DNA from: Tepidanaerobacter acetatoxydans Re1
GTDB lineage: Bacteria; Bacillota; Thermosediminibacteria; Thermosediminibacterales; Tepidanaerobacteraceae
DNA length: 64,000 bases
Direction of reading: 5' to 3'
NCBI RefSeq assembly: GCF_000328765.2
Contig: NC_019954.2
Coordinates: forward strand, 2,505,780 to 2,569,779
In this document: piece after piece, positions 33,589 through 42,066 of the stretch
How the letters are laid out: the number at the start of each line of letters is the position of its first letter
Position numbering within the stretch: position 1 is the stretch's first letter
Translations under genes and position numbers: made by a program
Notes under the pieces: model-generated
Told to the model about the DNA's origin: nothing
Seen by the model: only the letters and a program-made list of their open reading frames with translations
Databases searched by the model: none

Positions 33589-34311
33589 CTATTTTGGTAA
33601 GTTGATACCTAGTGTCTGGATTCTAATTCCCGCTGCCTGCTTTGAAACCTGGAAGAAATCCGCTAATTCATCAGTGATAAATTCTGCAATCATGCCTGGG
33701 CTAAATCCTTTCCACATAAATTCATTAATCTTTGTTCCAACTCTACCACGGTATTTATTTTTAATTTCTTCCGCTTTTAGCCTGAACATTTCAGCAGGCA
33801 TAAGGATTGCTGCTGCCAGGTTATCAGCCTGCCATTCCACCCACTCATCCGGCTTTTTGGGTCTATGCACTTTTTCACTAGGACAGCGACATGCCTTAGC
33901 TAGGGTTTTATCTTGATAGGAAAGGGTCATGAATCTCAGTTGGTGTTTGTCCCAGTGGACTAATTCATGGGCGATAGTAAACCTTTCTCTGCCTTTGTTA
34001 TCCAGTTCGACTAGGTCATTTTCAACAAGTATAGTTCCTTTTTCATAGGGGCGTTTAAAATATTTCTTTGTTTCTTTATCATAAAGTTCTACCATACCAT
34101 TAGAAAATAGCACCATTCCAAGTGTGTCACAGTTTTTGTCTAAGTTTGCATAATCGATTTCCAATCCCATTTTAAACTCTGCAATATCCTCAACAGGAAT
34201 TGGCATGGGCTTTTCTAATGCTGCGGGACAATACTTTTCTAAAAACTTAGCGGCTTCTATATCCATATCCTTTTTACTTATAATCGGCACTAGGTCTTTA
34301 CTTAAATTCAT
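33589..34311 (-). CDS. ImmA/IrrE-family metalloprotease, copy 1
   Basis: A 240-residue protein starting MNLSKDLVPIISKKDMDIEA; the ATG at 34311 has GGAG eight bases upstream. RFTIAHELVHWDKH holds the HExxH zinc motif and WVEWQADNLAAAILMP gives the third-ligand helix. ImmA-type proteases cut their partner repressor when the host is stressed and so induce the element. The C-terminus (LADFFQVSKQAAGIRIQTLG) forms an HTH-like unit. It is a paralogue of the gene at 35099. Confidence 0.88.
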   Translation of the reverse strand: MNLSKDLVPIISKKDMDIEAAKFLEKYCPAALEKPMPIPVEDIAEFKMGLEIDYANLDKNCDTLGMVLFSNGMVELYDKETKKYFKRPYEKGTILVENDLVELDNKGRERFTIAHELVHWDKHQLRFMTLSYQDKTLAKACRCPSEKVHRPKKPDEWVEWQADNLAAAILMPAEMFRLKAEEIKNKYRGRVGTKINEFMWKGFSPGMIAEFITDELADFFQVSKQAAGIRIQTLGINLPK

Positions 34312-34325
34312 CGGCACCTCTCCCC

Positions 34326-34694
34326 CTATTTATTATAAGCTTCAATTCCATCAATACTAAAATCGGTTAATGTAGCGTTTTCTAGAACGGCACTACAGCT
34401 TAATTCAAACCATTGGCATACCGATTCCGTGATATTTTCACCGGCAAAGTAATCTCCTATTTCAATATCACAACTAACTAACATGTTAAAGGCTACATCA
34501 CTACCATCCTGCTTGATGTTATATACTCGTAGGACTTCAGCCAAATCGAGGCTAGCTTCGAGGACTTCATTAACCTCATTTGCTCTTCGGGTTAAATCGT
34601 ATTGGTCATAGTTATTCATAATATGATCCTGCAAAAAATCATAGATTTCCTGTTCAAAGTGCTCTGCTAGCATATCCTTAAATAGGTTGTTCAC
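34326..34694 (-). CDS. hypothetical protein in the repressor operon
   Basis: A 122-residue acidic protein starting with GTG (VNNLFKDMLAEHFEQEIYDF), nine bases after GGGGGAAA. No motif recognised. It lies between the XRE regulator and the first ImmA-like protease in one transcript, so it may modulate either of them. This is inferred from place only. Confidence 0.7.
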   Translation of the reverse strand: MNNLFKDMLAEHFEQEIYDFLQDHIMNNYDQYDLTRRANEVNEVLEASLDLAEVLRVYNIKQDGSDVAFNMLVSCDIEIGDYFAGENITESVCQWFELSCSAVLENATLTDFSIDGIEAYNK

Positions 34695-34697
34695 CGG

Positions 34698-35084
34698 CTA
34701 TTTCCCCCTTTCTTCATCTAAGGTTTTTATAAATTCTTTCCACGCTCTTTCGGTAATATCACTACTGCCTTCTTTTTCATCCATTCTACGAGCTTTTCTA
34801 AGGGCAGTTCTGGCTAGGCCACTGTCCTTAATATAATCGGGTAGATCCATGGGGATCTCATCTCTGTCTTCGGATGCCAAATCTATCATGTGGTATTTTT
34901 CTTCTGATGTTAGTTTTAATATCCTAGCCAACTCTTCCAACTTATTAATATTGGGTGGATTCCTTCTCCCTTTTTCAATATCACTCCAATAGGCAGGGGA
35001 GAAGTCTAGTAGTTCTGCCATTTTTCTTAAAGTAATTTTTTCTGCTTTTCTTCTTGCTGTGATGAACTCACCAAACTTATTCAT
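34698..35084 (-). CDS. XRE-family transcription regulator
   Basis: A 128-residue protein with an N-terminal HTH (residues 8-60): RKAEKITLRKMAELLDFSPA, YWSDIEKGRRNPP. It is the probable phage repressor. The C-terminal part could be the site cut by an ImmA-like protease. GGAGGTGTTAAAGA precedes the ATG. No divergent cro-like gene is visible. Confidence 0.88.
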   Translation of the reverse strand: MNKFGEFITARRKAEKITLRKMAELLDFSPAYWSDIEKGRRNPPNINKLEELARILKLTSEEKYHMIDLASEDRDEIPMDLPDYIKDSGLARTALRKARRMDEKEGSSDITERAWKEFIKTLDEERGK

Positions 35085-35098
35085 TCTTTAACACCTCC

Positions 35099-35890
35099 TT
35101 ATCCAAATAAAGATTGATTGTTCTCCTGTTGTTTTCTAATAAAGTTTAGACCTTTTAATCTTATTCTTACCGCTGTTACAGATACATCAAAGAGGTCTGC
35201 TAGCTCGTAGGGCAGCACTTCAGCACGTAAATTTAATTCAAAATCGGTGCCTACTTCAAAGTAGTCTTTCTTTAATCCCATGGCTTTGAACTTTTCTTTA
35301 ACGGCTCTGGTAAAAGCTTTTTTAGGCATTAGTAGGGCTGATGCCATATAGTCAGCTTGCCACTCCATCCAGTCATCATCTGTTTCAAATTGTCTTTTGC
35401 CGCTGTTTTCTATGTCGGTACTGCGGCATTTAATTACAGGTTGGGTATCATTTGGTAGGAAATCAAATAAAGACAGCTGGTTTTTATCAATCATATAGAT
35501 GTGCCGATGTAATAGCCAATGGGATATTTCATGCCCTAGGGTAAAGCGGCCTCGCCTTAGCTGGCCATCGTTTAAAAGGCTGTTATCTACGATAATGGTG
35601 CCTTCATCCACCGGTATCTCTTCGGCTTTGTTTTCTTCGGCGTTGTATATAGGAATATAGCAGTTGCAAAATACCGTCATGCCTAGTATTGATTGGTTAT
35701 GGGTTAAGTCCTTGTAGTCCATTTCTAAGTCCGCATATCCTTCAGCAAAATCCTCAACATCTAAGCTGCCTGGCTCTTCAAGAAGTTTTGGGTTATAATC
35801 CTTTATAACCATTTCGGCTAGGGTTTCTATCTCAGCTTTTGAGAGAATTGGCACCCCATTACTTTTTCTTCTAAAGTCTAAATCTATCAC
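35099..35890 (-). CDS. ImmA/IrrE-family metalloprotease, copy 2
   Basis: A 263-residue protein from GTG 35890 (VIDLDFRRKSNGVPILSKAE), six bases after AGGAGG; the frame up to 36001 crosses the promoter. FTLGHEISHWLLHRH has HExxH, and DWMEWQADYMASALLMPKKA the second zinc helix. It shares the layout and many phrases with copy 1 (LGMxxFxN, ELADxF), pointing to gene duplication. It is first in the repressor operon. Confidence 0.88.
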   Translation of the reverse strand: MIDLDFRRKSNGVPILSKAEIETLAEMVIKDYNPKLLEEPGSLDVEDFAEGYADLEMDYKDLTHNQSILGMTVFCNCYIPIYNAEENKAEEIPVDEGTIIVDNSLLNDGQLRRGRFTLGHEISHWLLHRHIYMIDKNQLSLFDFLPNDTQPVIKCRSTDIENSGKRQFETDDDWMEWQADYMASALLMPKKAFTRAVKEKFKAMGLKKDYFEVGTDFELNLRAEVLPYELADLFDVSVTAVRIRLKGLNFIRKQQENNQSLFG

Positions 35891-35905
35891 ATCATACCTC
35901 CTCTC

Positions 35906-35961
35906 ATGCTTGTATGCTTGTAAGCTAACATTATTATATACCCAATCATTTCCAATGTCAA
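35906..35961 (-). promoter_or_regulatory. promoter and tandem repeat of the repressor operon
   Basis: On the minus strand TTGACA (35956-35961), 17 bases, TATAAT (35933-35938). Downstream are two adjacent 8-base repeats (plus-strand ATGCTTGT at 35906-35913 and 35914-35921) over the start of transcription, a likely operator for the XRE protein. Confidence 0.82.
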
Positions 35962-35981
35962 TGGTAATTTTGTTTTTTTGC

Positions 35982-36022
35982 AATAAAAAAAGAAGAACCA
36001 ACCGGTTAAGGTCAGTTCTTCT
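35982..36022 (-). terminator. duplicated terminator, distal copy
   Basis: Same 42-base sequence as 36071-36111 with one added A. Arms AAGAAGAAC/GTTCTTCTT surround a loop with ACCGGT, and a T run follows on the minus strand. The 48 bases between the two copies hold another imperfect inverted repeat, AACACAGAGGGAC/CCCCTTGTGTT. Confidence 0.75.
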
Positions 36023-36071
36023 TGATTGCTACTATTTCTTATAACACAGAGGGACTGTCCCCTTGTGTTTA

Positions 36072-36111
36072 ATAAAAAAGAAGAACCAACCGGTTAAGGT
36101 CAGTTCTTCTT
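36072..36111 (-). terminator. terminator of the Ig-repeat surface protein gene
   Basis: Fourteen bases after the stop of the gene at 36126. Arms AAGAAGAAC (36078-36086) and GTTCTTCTT (36103-36111) with a T run on the minus strand. It marks the end of the host S-layer operon next to the prophage. Confidence 0.85.
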
Positions 36112-36125
36112 GTGTTTGGCGTTAG

Positions 36126-38384
36126 TTACCTTGTAGCGGTTACTGTCTTGGCACCTTTATTAAGGTTTCCGTTCACATCTTCTATAGTTTCGTCTGCTAT
36201 CTCAACTGTTACAACATCGCTTAAATTTGCTATTCCTGTAGTAAGAGTTAGCAATACTTTAGTATCTCCGTCAGCTACTGCAGTAGCCCCATCTTCTTCA
36301 GTAACACCAGTTACTGTATCCGAAACGCCGTTAACTTTTACTGTAAAGTTAGCAGGTATAGCTGAAGTAGCTTTTATTCCTTCACTAAATGTCACTAGAA
36401 TCTTGTCAACATCTACTATTTTAGCTGAAAGCATTTGAGGTTTTACGTTTTCAGTAAAGTCTACAGGGTATGTTACAGGATCCATAACGTTTCCGGCATT
36501 ATCTGCTATGTTCTTAATCTCTAAGCTTCTTTCGCCGTTAACGTCAATAGCTCCATCTCTTAGAGTTAACTTAACTTTTGTTTTGTCTCCATCAAATATA
36601 GCGGACACAAATACCTTTTCGCCTTCTACAGTGTAGTTTGCGGTATTTAATGCTGTAGCATTTGTAACTTCTTCTGTAAACTGTATAGTTACAGTATCAT
36701 TATCAGGTAAGTTAATTCCAGCTAATCCGCTTAGTACTGCTGGCTTAGTTGTATCGGCAATGTCGCCGATAGTAACGTTTATTGTAGTTTGTGCGTTTTT
36801 CTTTCCCGCAGCATCTGCTACTAAATTTGCTGGTAGTGTAATGGTGTATTCGCCGTTTGGCATTACAGCACCACTGCCGTCATAGTTTTCAGTATCAATC
36901 TTTACAGACTCATCATTTCCATCGCTGTCCTTATCGTAACCACTTACAGCTGCTACTGCAATTCCGCCAGTTAATGTCTTTTGGACTCCATCTACTACGT
37001 AAGTCACGGGTGTAAGTGCTGCTGCTGTTACAGTAACATCTTCGTCAAATTCTACAACTATATATCTTGTTCCGCTGATGGTTTCTACTGTTACAGTTTT
37101 TACCACAGGTGCCTCTGTATCAGGTACGAAGTTAATTAAAGTGTTGTACGCAGAATCTGTTATAGTGGCAGGATTACCGGATAGATCTTGGAATTCGGTT
37201 ATATCTACTCTCTTTAAGCCTGATAATGAAGTAAAACCAGCGGTTGTTAAATCCACCGTAACTACTGTCTTATCATCGCTAACAGTTGCATTTGAAGTAG
37301 TAACGGCTACTGGAGTGCCAGTTGAGCCGATATTAAGTTTAAATATTGTAGGGGTTGTTTTAATTGGCTCTGAAAAAGTCACTACTAATTTAGAATCATT
37401 AACAGCTTCTACGGAAACAACTTCTGGATTAACATTGTCAACAACCTGTTTTTTAAAGCTTACTGTTACGGGGTTTGGACTAATTAGATTTCCTGCAAAG
37501 TCCTTTGCTCCCACTATGGTTAATTTGTATTCTTCATCAACTGTCAATCCTGCCATGTTTAGTGTAAATGACTTTTTATCTGTGGCTAAGGTAATAAGAC
37601 CAGTAATAGAAACAGTTGCACCATTTTTATCTTTTAATGTTGAAATCCCTTCAAGTGTAGTTCCGCTTGTTAAATTCATAGGTTCGGAAAACTCGAATTT
37701 TACAGTGTTATTGTCAGGATAAGTTGGTCCACTGATTGTAGGTCTTACAGTATCCTTAAGCGTCACAACAGCTGAATAAGCCTCTATTGGATTACCGTCT
37801 AGGTCAGTTACTGCAACCGGAACTAACACAGCGTATTGTCCATCAAAGTACTCTGTTCCACTAGCAGTTATAGTTAGGGTTTTACCATCTTCGCTTAGCT
37901 TAGCTTCTGCTGAAGTAGAAGTAATAGCTGGAGCACTTCCGATATTTGTGAAAGTTATATTCTTTAACGTATCAGGTGCACCTGTAGTGATGACTGTGTC
38001 TTTTTTCACAGCTTTACTAAACTTAATTTGAACTTCTTTAGCATTAATAGCACTTACACTTACAACCTTAAGTTCCTCGTCAGTGTCTAAATCAACTGGA
38101 ACTAGGCCTACAACAGCTTCATCTATTCCTGTTCCATCTTGTGTTGCTGCGTCCACCTGCTCAACTTCATAATATTTGCCATTGACTTCAATGACATACT
38201 GACCTGGATTGTCTAAAACGTCAGAGAAAAAATCCATGTCGTCTGTCAGGTCAAAAAAGTCATTTCGAGTCAGTGTGTTTTTGTTGATAAGGTCATAATC
38301 TTTTGCAAAAGCCACTGTTGTCATGCTCAGTATCAGAGTCAGAGCAAGTAACAGCGATAGCAATCTTTTACTAATTCTCAACAT
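36126..38384 (-). CDS. secreted surface protein with Ig-like (SbsA-type) repeats
   Basis: A 752-residue exported protein. Residues 1-27 form a signal peptide (basic start, LLSLLLALTLILS core, cleavage near VAFA-K). From about residue 105 on there are six Ig-like units, each opening with a phrase such as VRPTISGPTYPDNNTVKFEF or VKPQMLSAKIVDVDKILVTF, of the SbsA/Big_5 type found in S-layer proteins. No SLH anchor is seen, so it may bind the wall through its partner or another route. It follows the S-layer gene with an 83-base gap and shares its transcript. Confidence 0.85.
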   Translation of the reverse strand: MLRISKRLLSLLLALTLILSMTTVAFAKDYDLINKNTLTRNDFFDLTDDMDFFSDVLDNPGQYVIEVNGKYYEVEQVDAATQDGTGIDEAVVGLVPVDLDTDEELKVVSVSAINAKEVQIKFSKAVKKDTVITTGAPDTLKNITFTNIGSAPAITSTSAEAKLSEDGKTLTITASGTEYFDGQYAVLVPVAVTDLDGNPIEAYSAVVTLKDTVRPTISGPTYPDNNTVKFEFSEPMNLTSGTTLEGISTLKDKNGATVSITGLITLATDKKSFTLNMAGLTVDEEYKLTIVGAKDFAGNLISPNPVTVSFKKQVVDNVNPEVVSVEAVNDSKLVVTFSEPIKTTPTIFKLNIGSTGTPVAVTTSNATVSDDKTVVTVDLTTAGFTSLSGLKRVDITEFQDLSGNPATITDSAYNTLINFVPDTEAPVVKTVTVETISGTRYIVVEFDEDVTVTAAALTPVTYVVDGVQKTLTGGIAVAAVSGYDKDSDGNDESVKIDTENYDGSGAVMPNGEYTITLPANLVADAAGKKNAQTTINVTIGDIADTTKPAVLSGLAGINLPDNDTVTIQFTEEVTNATALNTANYTVEGEKVFVSAIFDGDKTKVKLTLRDGAIDVNGERSLEIKNIADNAGNVMDPVTYPVDFTENVKPQMLSAKIVDVDKILVTFSEGIKATSAIPANFTVKVNGVSDTVTGVTEEDGATAVADGDTKVLLTLTTGIANLSDVVTVEIADETIEDVNGNLNKGAKTVTATR

Positions 38385-38411
38385 GTGACCCTCCTTTATT
38401 TTTTATATATG

Positions 38412-38442
38412 GGTCTTTGCCCCATTGAGTGGGGCAAAGACC
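38412..38442 (-). promoter_or_regulatory. intercistronic 12-bp hairpin between the S-layer genes
   Basis: Perfect arms GGTCTTTGCCCC (38412-38423) and GGGGCAAAGACC (38431-38442) with a seven-base loop. No T run follows on the minus strand, so it is more likely an mRNA-stability or processing element than a terminator. It lies 26 bases after the upstream stop. Confidence 0.65.
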
Positions 38443-38467
38443 TTATACTTACACTATATATAGTTAG

Positions 38468-41467
38468 TTATTTAATTGTTACATCTATTACACTACCATC
38501 GTTCAGTATAAGTTTTATATCTGTGATTTCGCTACCGAAGTTAACTCTTATAATATCACCTTTGATATTATAATCTCTTACTACACCATTTACTTTTACA
38601 TTTTTTACTTCGTCAATTCTCGATGAATCGCTTAGAGTGATTTCCGCATATTTTACTCCAAGCAGTGAACCCAGTGTTGCTTCGGCTGTCAGCTCTTCTT
38701 CTGGCACTCCTGGCTCATCGTCATCATCTTTAGCAAGCTTCATTTCAGTAACTACGCCGTCTTCTTCTGTAATCTTAGATAGAATGTCGCCTACTTTTAA
38801 TTGTTTGGCTACGTCTTTTGGTCCTATTGCTATGGTCTTTCCGTCTGCGTCAACAAGTCTTACTCTTTTATCAAGTTCGAGTACTTTCCCGTCTACTTCA
38901 ATTAATTCTTCGTCAACGTTGATATAGGTTACTTCACCTGTAACTTTAGTATCCGATGAACCATCTTTGCCATCGTATACTACTGCTGCGACTACTATAC
39001 CATCATCAAGTGCAAAGTCAATTCGTTTGTTTGCATACTCTTTAAGTTTTGTTCTACCAATCTTCTTATCTAAGTCGCCATCTTTGTCTTTGTTATAGAG
39101 CACGGCCGCACTGTCTACTTTGTAGACCTTGCCGTCGATGGTAACAAAGCCATCGTCGTATTTCTTAAGAATTTTATCATCATAGAGCTTAGAGGTCTTT
39201 AGCACGGCCTCATCTTTACTATTGAGGTTAAATGCTACGACTACACCTTTCTTGAAGTCTGCCGCATCATTTACCTTGTAGTCTTTTTCGCCTTCGCCAA
39301 AGACGTTGATTGTTGCATAGTAAGAACTGCCTGATTTGTAAGGCTTATCGGTTACTACGCCGTAGAAGTAATCTTCTTCGGTTCCTTCAAAGGCCTTATT
39401 CAGCATAACAATAAGGTCTGCATCTTTACCAGCCTCACCAAATACGACAGCTTCGTTATATTGGCTTACACCAATAGATACGAATCTATCAACGGATATG
39501 GTCTCAGGATCTAACTCACCATCTTCGTTTAGTGCTTTCATTATTACTGTATCACTTGAAATATAGAAGCTTTCTCCATTAAGTTTGAAGGTTTTCTTAT
39601 CAGTGTCTTTTGTAAGTTTTCCTTCGAATATTACTTCGGAAGCTTTTACATCACTGTCATATGATTTTCTGGATGTAATATCGGTTCCTTCTATTACAGC
39701 ATATACTGACCTTTCTTCAGCAATTTCGCTGTCGGATGTCAGCTTGTATTTCAATGCTGCATATTGCGGAGTATTAGCATTATATTTTAAGTCTGTTAAC
39801 TCATCGAACTCTTTTGAGCTCTCGGCTACATAGTCTACTTCTTTGCCTTCTTTGTTGAAGACTGTTAATGTAGGATATCTGCCTGATTTTGCATAGGTTA
39901 CTATGCCGTAGAGGTTACCGCTGGTAGCCTTGGCAGCACCTGTTACAAGCAGTACTCTTCCGCGAAGGTCGAGAACCAGCATTACATCTTCGTCAACGAA
40001 GTCTTCAACTGCTTCTAAGTCTGCCCATTCTTCGTAGTTATCGCCTTTATCGAGAGTGATTAGAGCTTTTGTACCCTTAAAGCTGCCTCTCTTATATTCC
40101 TTGCCGTCAACTTTAATCTTATCTTCTTTTACACTGTCAACATTACCTTTTACGGTTTCGTTCTTAACTATGATGTAAACATCATCGTCGTCGCCTTCCC
40201 AGAAGAAAATGGCGGAGTCTTCGTCGATGTCTTTTACATCAGCTTTTGTGAAGTCGGGATTGTAGATGTATACATCATCATAGTCGCTAAGGTCTACTTC
40301 GTCTTCATCGGTATTTATGTTGATGAATTCGATAACCTTGCCGTCGACCGCTGTTACTACACCTACTTCGTCAAAATCAAAGAGGTTAGCAAACGCAACC
40401 TGACCTCTGTCGAGGACAAACTTGCCGTATGCGTCTTCAGGTATCTCGTCGAGATCCTTTTCTTCAAAATTGACATAGGCAACAGCGCTATCTGCCCATT
40501 TGTATGCTTTATCTGCTTCCTTCAGATAGATTTCATCTTCGTCGCTCTCCTCAGCATCAACCGCATCGAGGAGGATATCTTTATCTTCTGTAGAAACCTC
40601 TACGAAGAACACCTCGTCATCATCGTTGACCCATGCATCTACCTTAAGACCGAAGATTGCTTCGGGATTGACATCAGCTATAAGTGTGTAGATGTTGGAA
40701 TCTACTTTTTTACCGTTTTTGTCATATTCGGTAAGTTCTATTTCGTCATCATCCAGTTTGTCGTTGACTCTGGCGATTTCGGTTACTCTTACATCTTCCA
40801 GTTCATCAACATCCATCTTGGATAAGAAGGTCTTGTCGCCTTCGACATACTGTTTCAGATCGCCATAGCCGGTCTGCTCTAAGTGCTTTATGGTCAATGA
40901 GTTGTCGATCATCTTGACAACATCACCGCGGATAGCCGGTGCGTCTGGTGCTGAGCTGACCTTGTCAAATAGTCCCAGGTCATCGGCTTTGCCCATTACG
41001 CCTGCAGGCCATGGAGCACCTTCTACGGTTACGCCGTAGTTCATGGCATAAAGAATCATCTTAGCCATTTCTGCATATGTTACGTTGGCATTTCCTCTGA
41101 ATGTGCCATCGGGATAGCCGTTGATGATTCCCTGGCCTACTCCCAGGTTTATGTAACCCGTGGCCCATTCCAGCGAGGGATCAGGATTTACATCTGCAAA
41201 TTTGGTCTGACCCTTCATTAGTTCTGCGGAAGTTTCCAGACCGGAAACCCTGATAATTATAGCCAGTGCTTCTGCTCTGGTAATCGGATTTTCTAGGTTA
41301 AGATTGCCTTGAGCATCGCCCTTTAAGTAGCCGAGAGCCATGGCTCTTACTACTTCTGTAGGCAGGTCTTTTGTGTCAGTTGTTGTAGCTGCGAACCCTA
41401 CGCTGAATGTGCTCATTACAAATGTAAGCACGAGCAGGGTTACGAGTAATTTTTTTGCCTTTCTCAT
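38468..41467 (-). CDS. S-layer protein with three SLH domains
   Basis: A 999-residue, very acidic exported protein. The ATG at 41467 lies eight bases after GGAGG; a TTG six bases earlier is too close. Residues 1-26 are a signal peptide ending VGFAA. Three SLH units follow (about 35-78, 90-145, 155-196), with ENPITRAEALAIIIR and GYPDGTFRGNANVTYAEMA as typical phrases; they hold the protein on wall polymers. The rest is rich in Asp and Glu and likely beta-structured, perhaps binding calcium. It is probably the main S-layer protein, given its strong promoter and long leader. Confidence 0.92.
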   Translation of the reverse strand: MRKAKKLLVTLLVLTFVMSTFSVGFAATTTDTKDLPTEVVRAMALGYLKGDAQGNLNLENPITRAEALAIIIRVSGLETSAELMKGQTKFADVNPDPSLEWATGYINLGVGQGIINGYPDGTFRGNANVTYAEMAKMILYAMNYGVTVEGAPWPAGVMGKADDLGLFDKVSSAPDAPAIRGDVVKMIDNSLTIKHLEQTGYGDLKQYVEGDKTFLSKMDVDELEDVRVTEIARVNDKLDDDEIELTEYDKNGKKVDSNIYTLIADVNPEAIFGLKVDAWVNDDDEVFFVEVSTEDKDILLDAVDAEESDEDEIYLKEADKAYKWADSAVAYVNFEEKDLDEIPEDAYGKFVLDRGQVAFANLFDFDEVGVVTAVDGKVIEFININTDEDEVDLSDYDDVYIYNPDFTKADVKDIDEDSAIFFWEGDDDDVYIIVKNETVKGNVDSVKEDKIKVDGKEYKRGSFKGTKALITLDKGDNYEEWADLEAVEDFVDEDVMLVLDLRGRVLLVTGAAKATSGNLYGIVTYAKSGRYPTLTVFNKEGKEVDYVAESSKEFDELTDLKYNANTPQYAALKYKLTSDSEIAEERSVYAVIEGTDITSRKSYDSDVKASEVIFEGKLTKDTDKKTFKLNGESFYISSDTVIMKALNEDGELDPETISVDRFVSIGVSQYNEAVVFGEAGKDADLIVMLNKAFEGTEEDYFYGVVTDKPYKSGSSYYATINVFGEGEKDYKVNDAADFKKGVVVAFNLNSKDEAVLKTSKLYDDKILKKYDDGFVTIDGKVYKVDSAAVLYNKDKDGDLDKKIGRTKLKEYANKRIDFALDDGIVVAAVVYDGKDGSSDTKVTGEVTYINVDEELIEVDGKVLELDKRVRLVDADGKTIAIGPKDVAKQLKVGDILSKITEEDGVVTEMKLAKDDDDEPGVPEEELTAEATLGSLLGVKYAEITLSDSSRIDEVKNVKVNGVVRDYNIKGDIIRVNFGSEITDIKLILNDGSVIDVTIK

Positions 41468-41861
41468 ACTCAAATCCTCCTTTTAATTTTTAAGAAAGTA
41501 ATACTTGCTAAAAAGGCTTTTCTCAGTCCTCTCGGTGCCATCCCCCCTTTAAAAAATAATTATTAAAAGTTGAGTTTTATCCTTCTTTCAATCTTTTTAA
41601 AAGCACTAAAACAGAGCAATAATTATATAATTGCTCGACAGATTGAAAGTTAAAGGCAGATTCGAAAAACTTGAGGTCATTTTGCATTTTGTATATTTCG
41701 ATAACAAGGATGAATTTTCCTGCTTTGTTTAGTGATTATGTGAAAAATTTATTTATAACAATGAGCTCTGTTCCAGATTTGAGTATGCCTTGGAACTCAT
41801 TATTAAATTATCAATGTGCAACATCTAGAATTATTATAGCATCCGTCTGGCTGCTGGTCAA
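41468..41861 (-). promoter_or_regulatory. S-layer gene promoter and long structured 5' leader
   Basis: On the minus strand TTGACC (41856-41861), 17 bases, TATAAT (41833-41838) form a near-ideal promoter, about 360 bases before the gene. The leader has a perfect 10-base outer stem CTTTCAATCT/AGATTGAAAG (between about 41586 and 41648) enclosing GAGCAAT/ATTGCTC arms. Such leaders often raise mRNA life for S-layer genes. No riboswitch class was recognised. Confidence 0.75.
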
Positions 41862-41915
41862 CATTTTTAGGGGAAATGTAATATAAATGTAATATCTGTA
41901 AATATATATTTTTCT

Positions 41916-42066
41916 TCATTTCTCACTGTCATAAAACTTTTTGGCGGTTTCAGCCATATTTTTCAGCGATTCCTTTACCTTGTCGTGAAATTCTTCAGCC
42001 TGCATGCCTGTCATTATTTCTATGACATCGTCGATGGTTTCGGCCGTATAAATATGAAACTTATCT
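41916..42066 (-). pseudogene. detached C-terminal end of the Lon-like protease
   Basis: After the stop of the protease frame, the next frame reads EDKFHIYTAETIDDVIEIMT and goes on to a stop at 41916-41918. This is the normal C-terminus of this protease family, in which FHIY and GIEILTG-like phrases follow the last catalytic helix. One extra T in GCC AAA T GAA splits it off. A sequence error is possible. Confidence 0.78.

Noticed and set aside
1-35960. Prophage integrase
   Set aside because: No tyrosine or serine recombinase pattern was seen in any frame of the prophage part; it probably lies beyond the left edge.
37078-37722. Plus-strand ORF of 214 codons
   Set aside because: Antisense to the Ig-repeat surface protein, with a Val/Thr/Ser-rich product that mirrors the repeats of the real gene.
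41671-41886. Plus-strand ORF of 71 codons upstream of the S-layer gene
   Set aside because: It covers the S-layer promoter and leader on the other strand and has no ribosome site.
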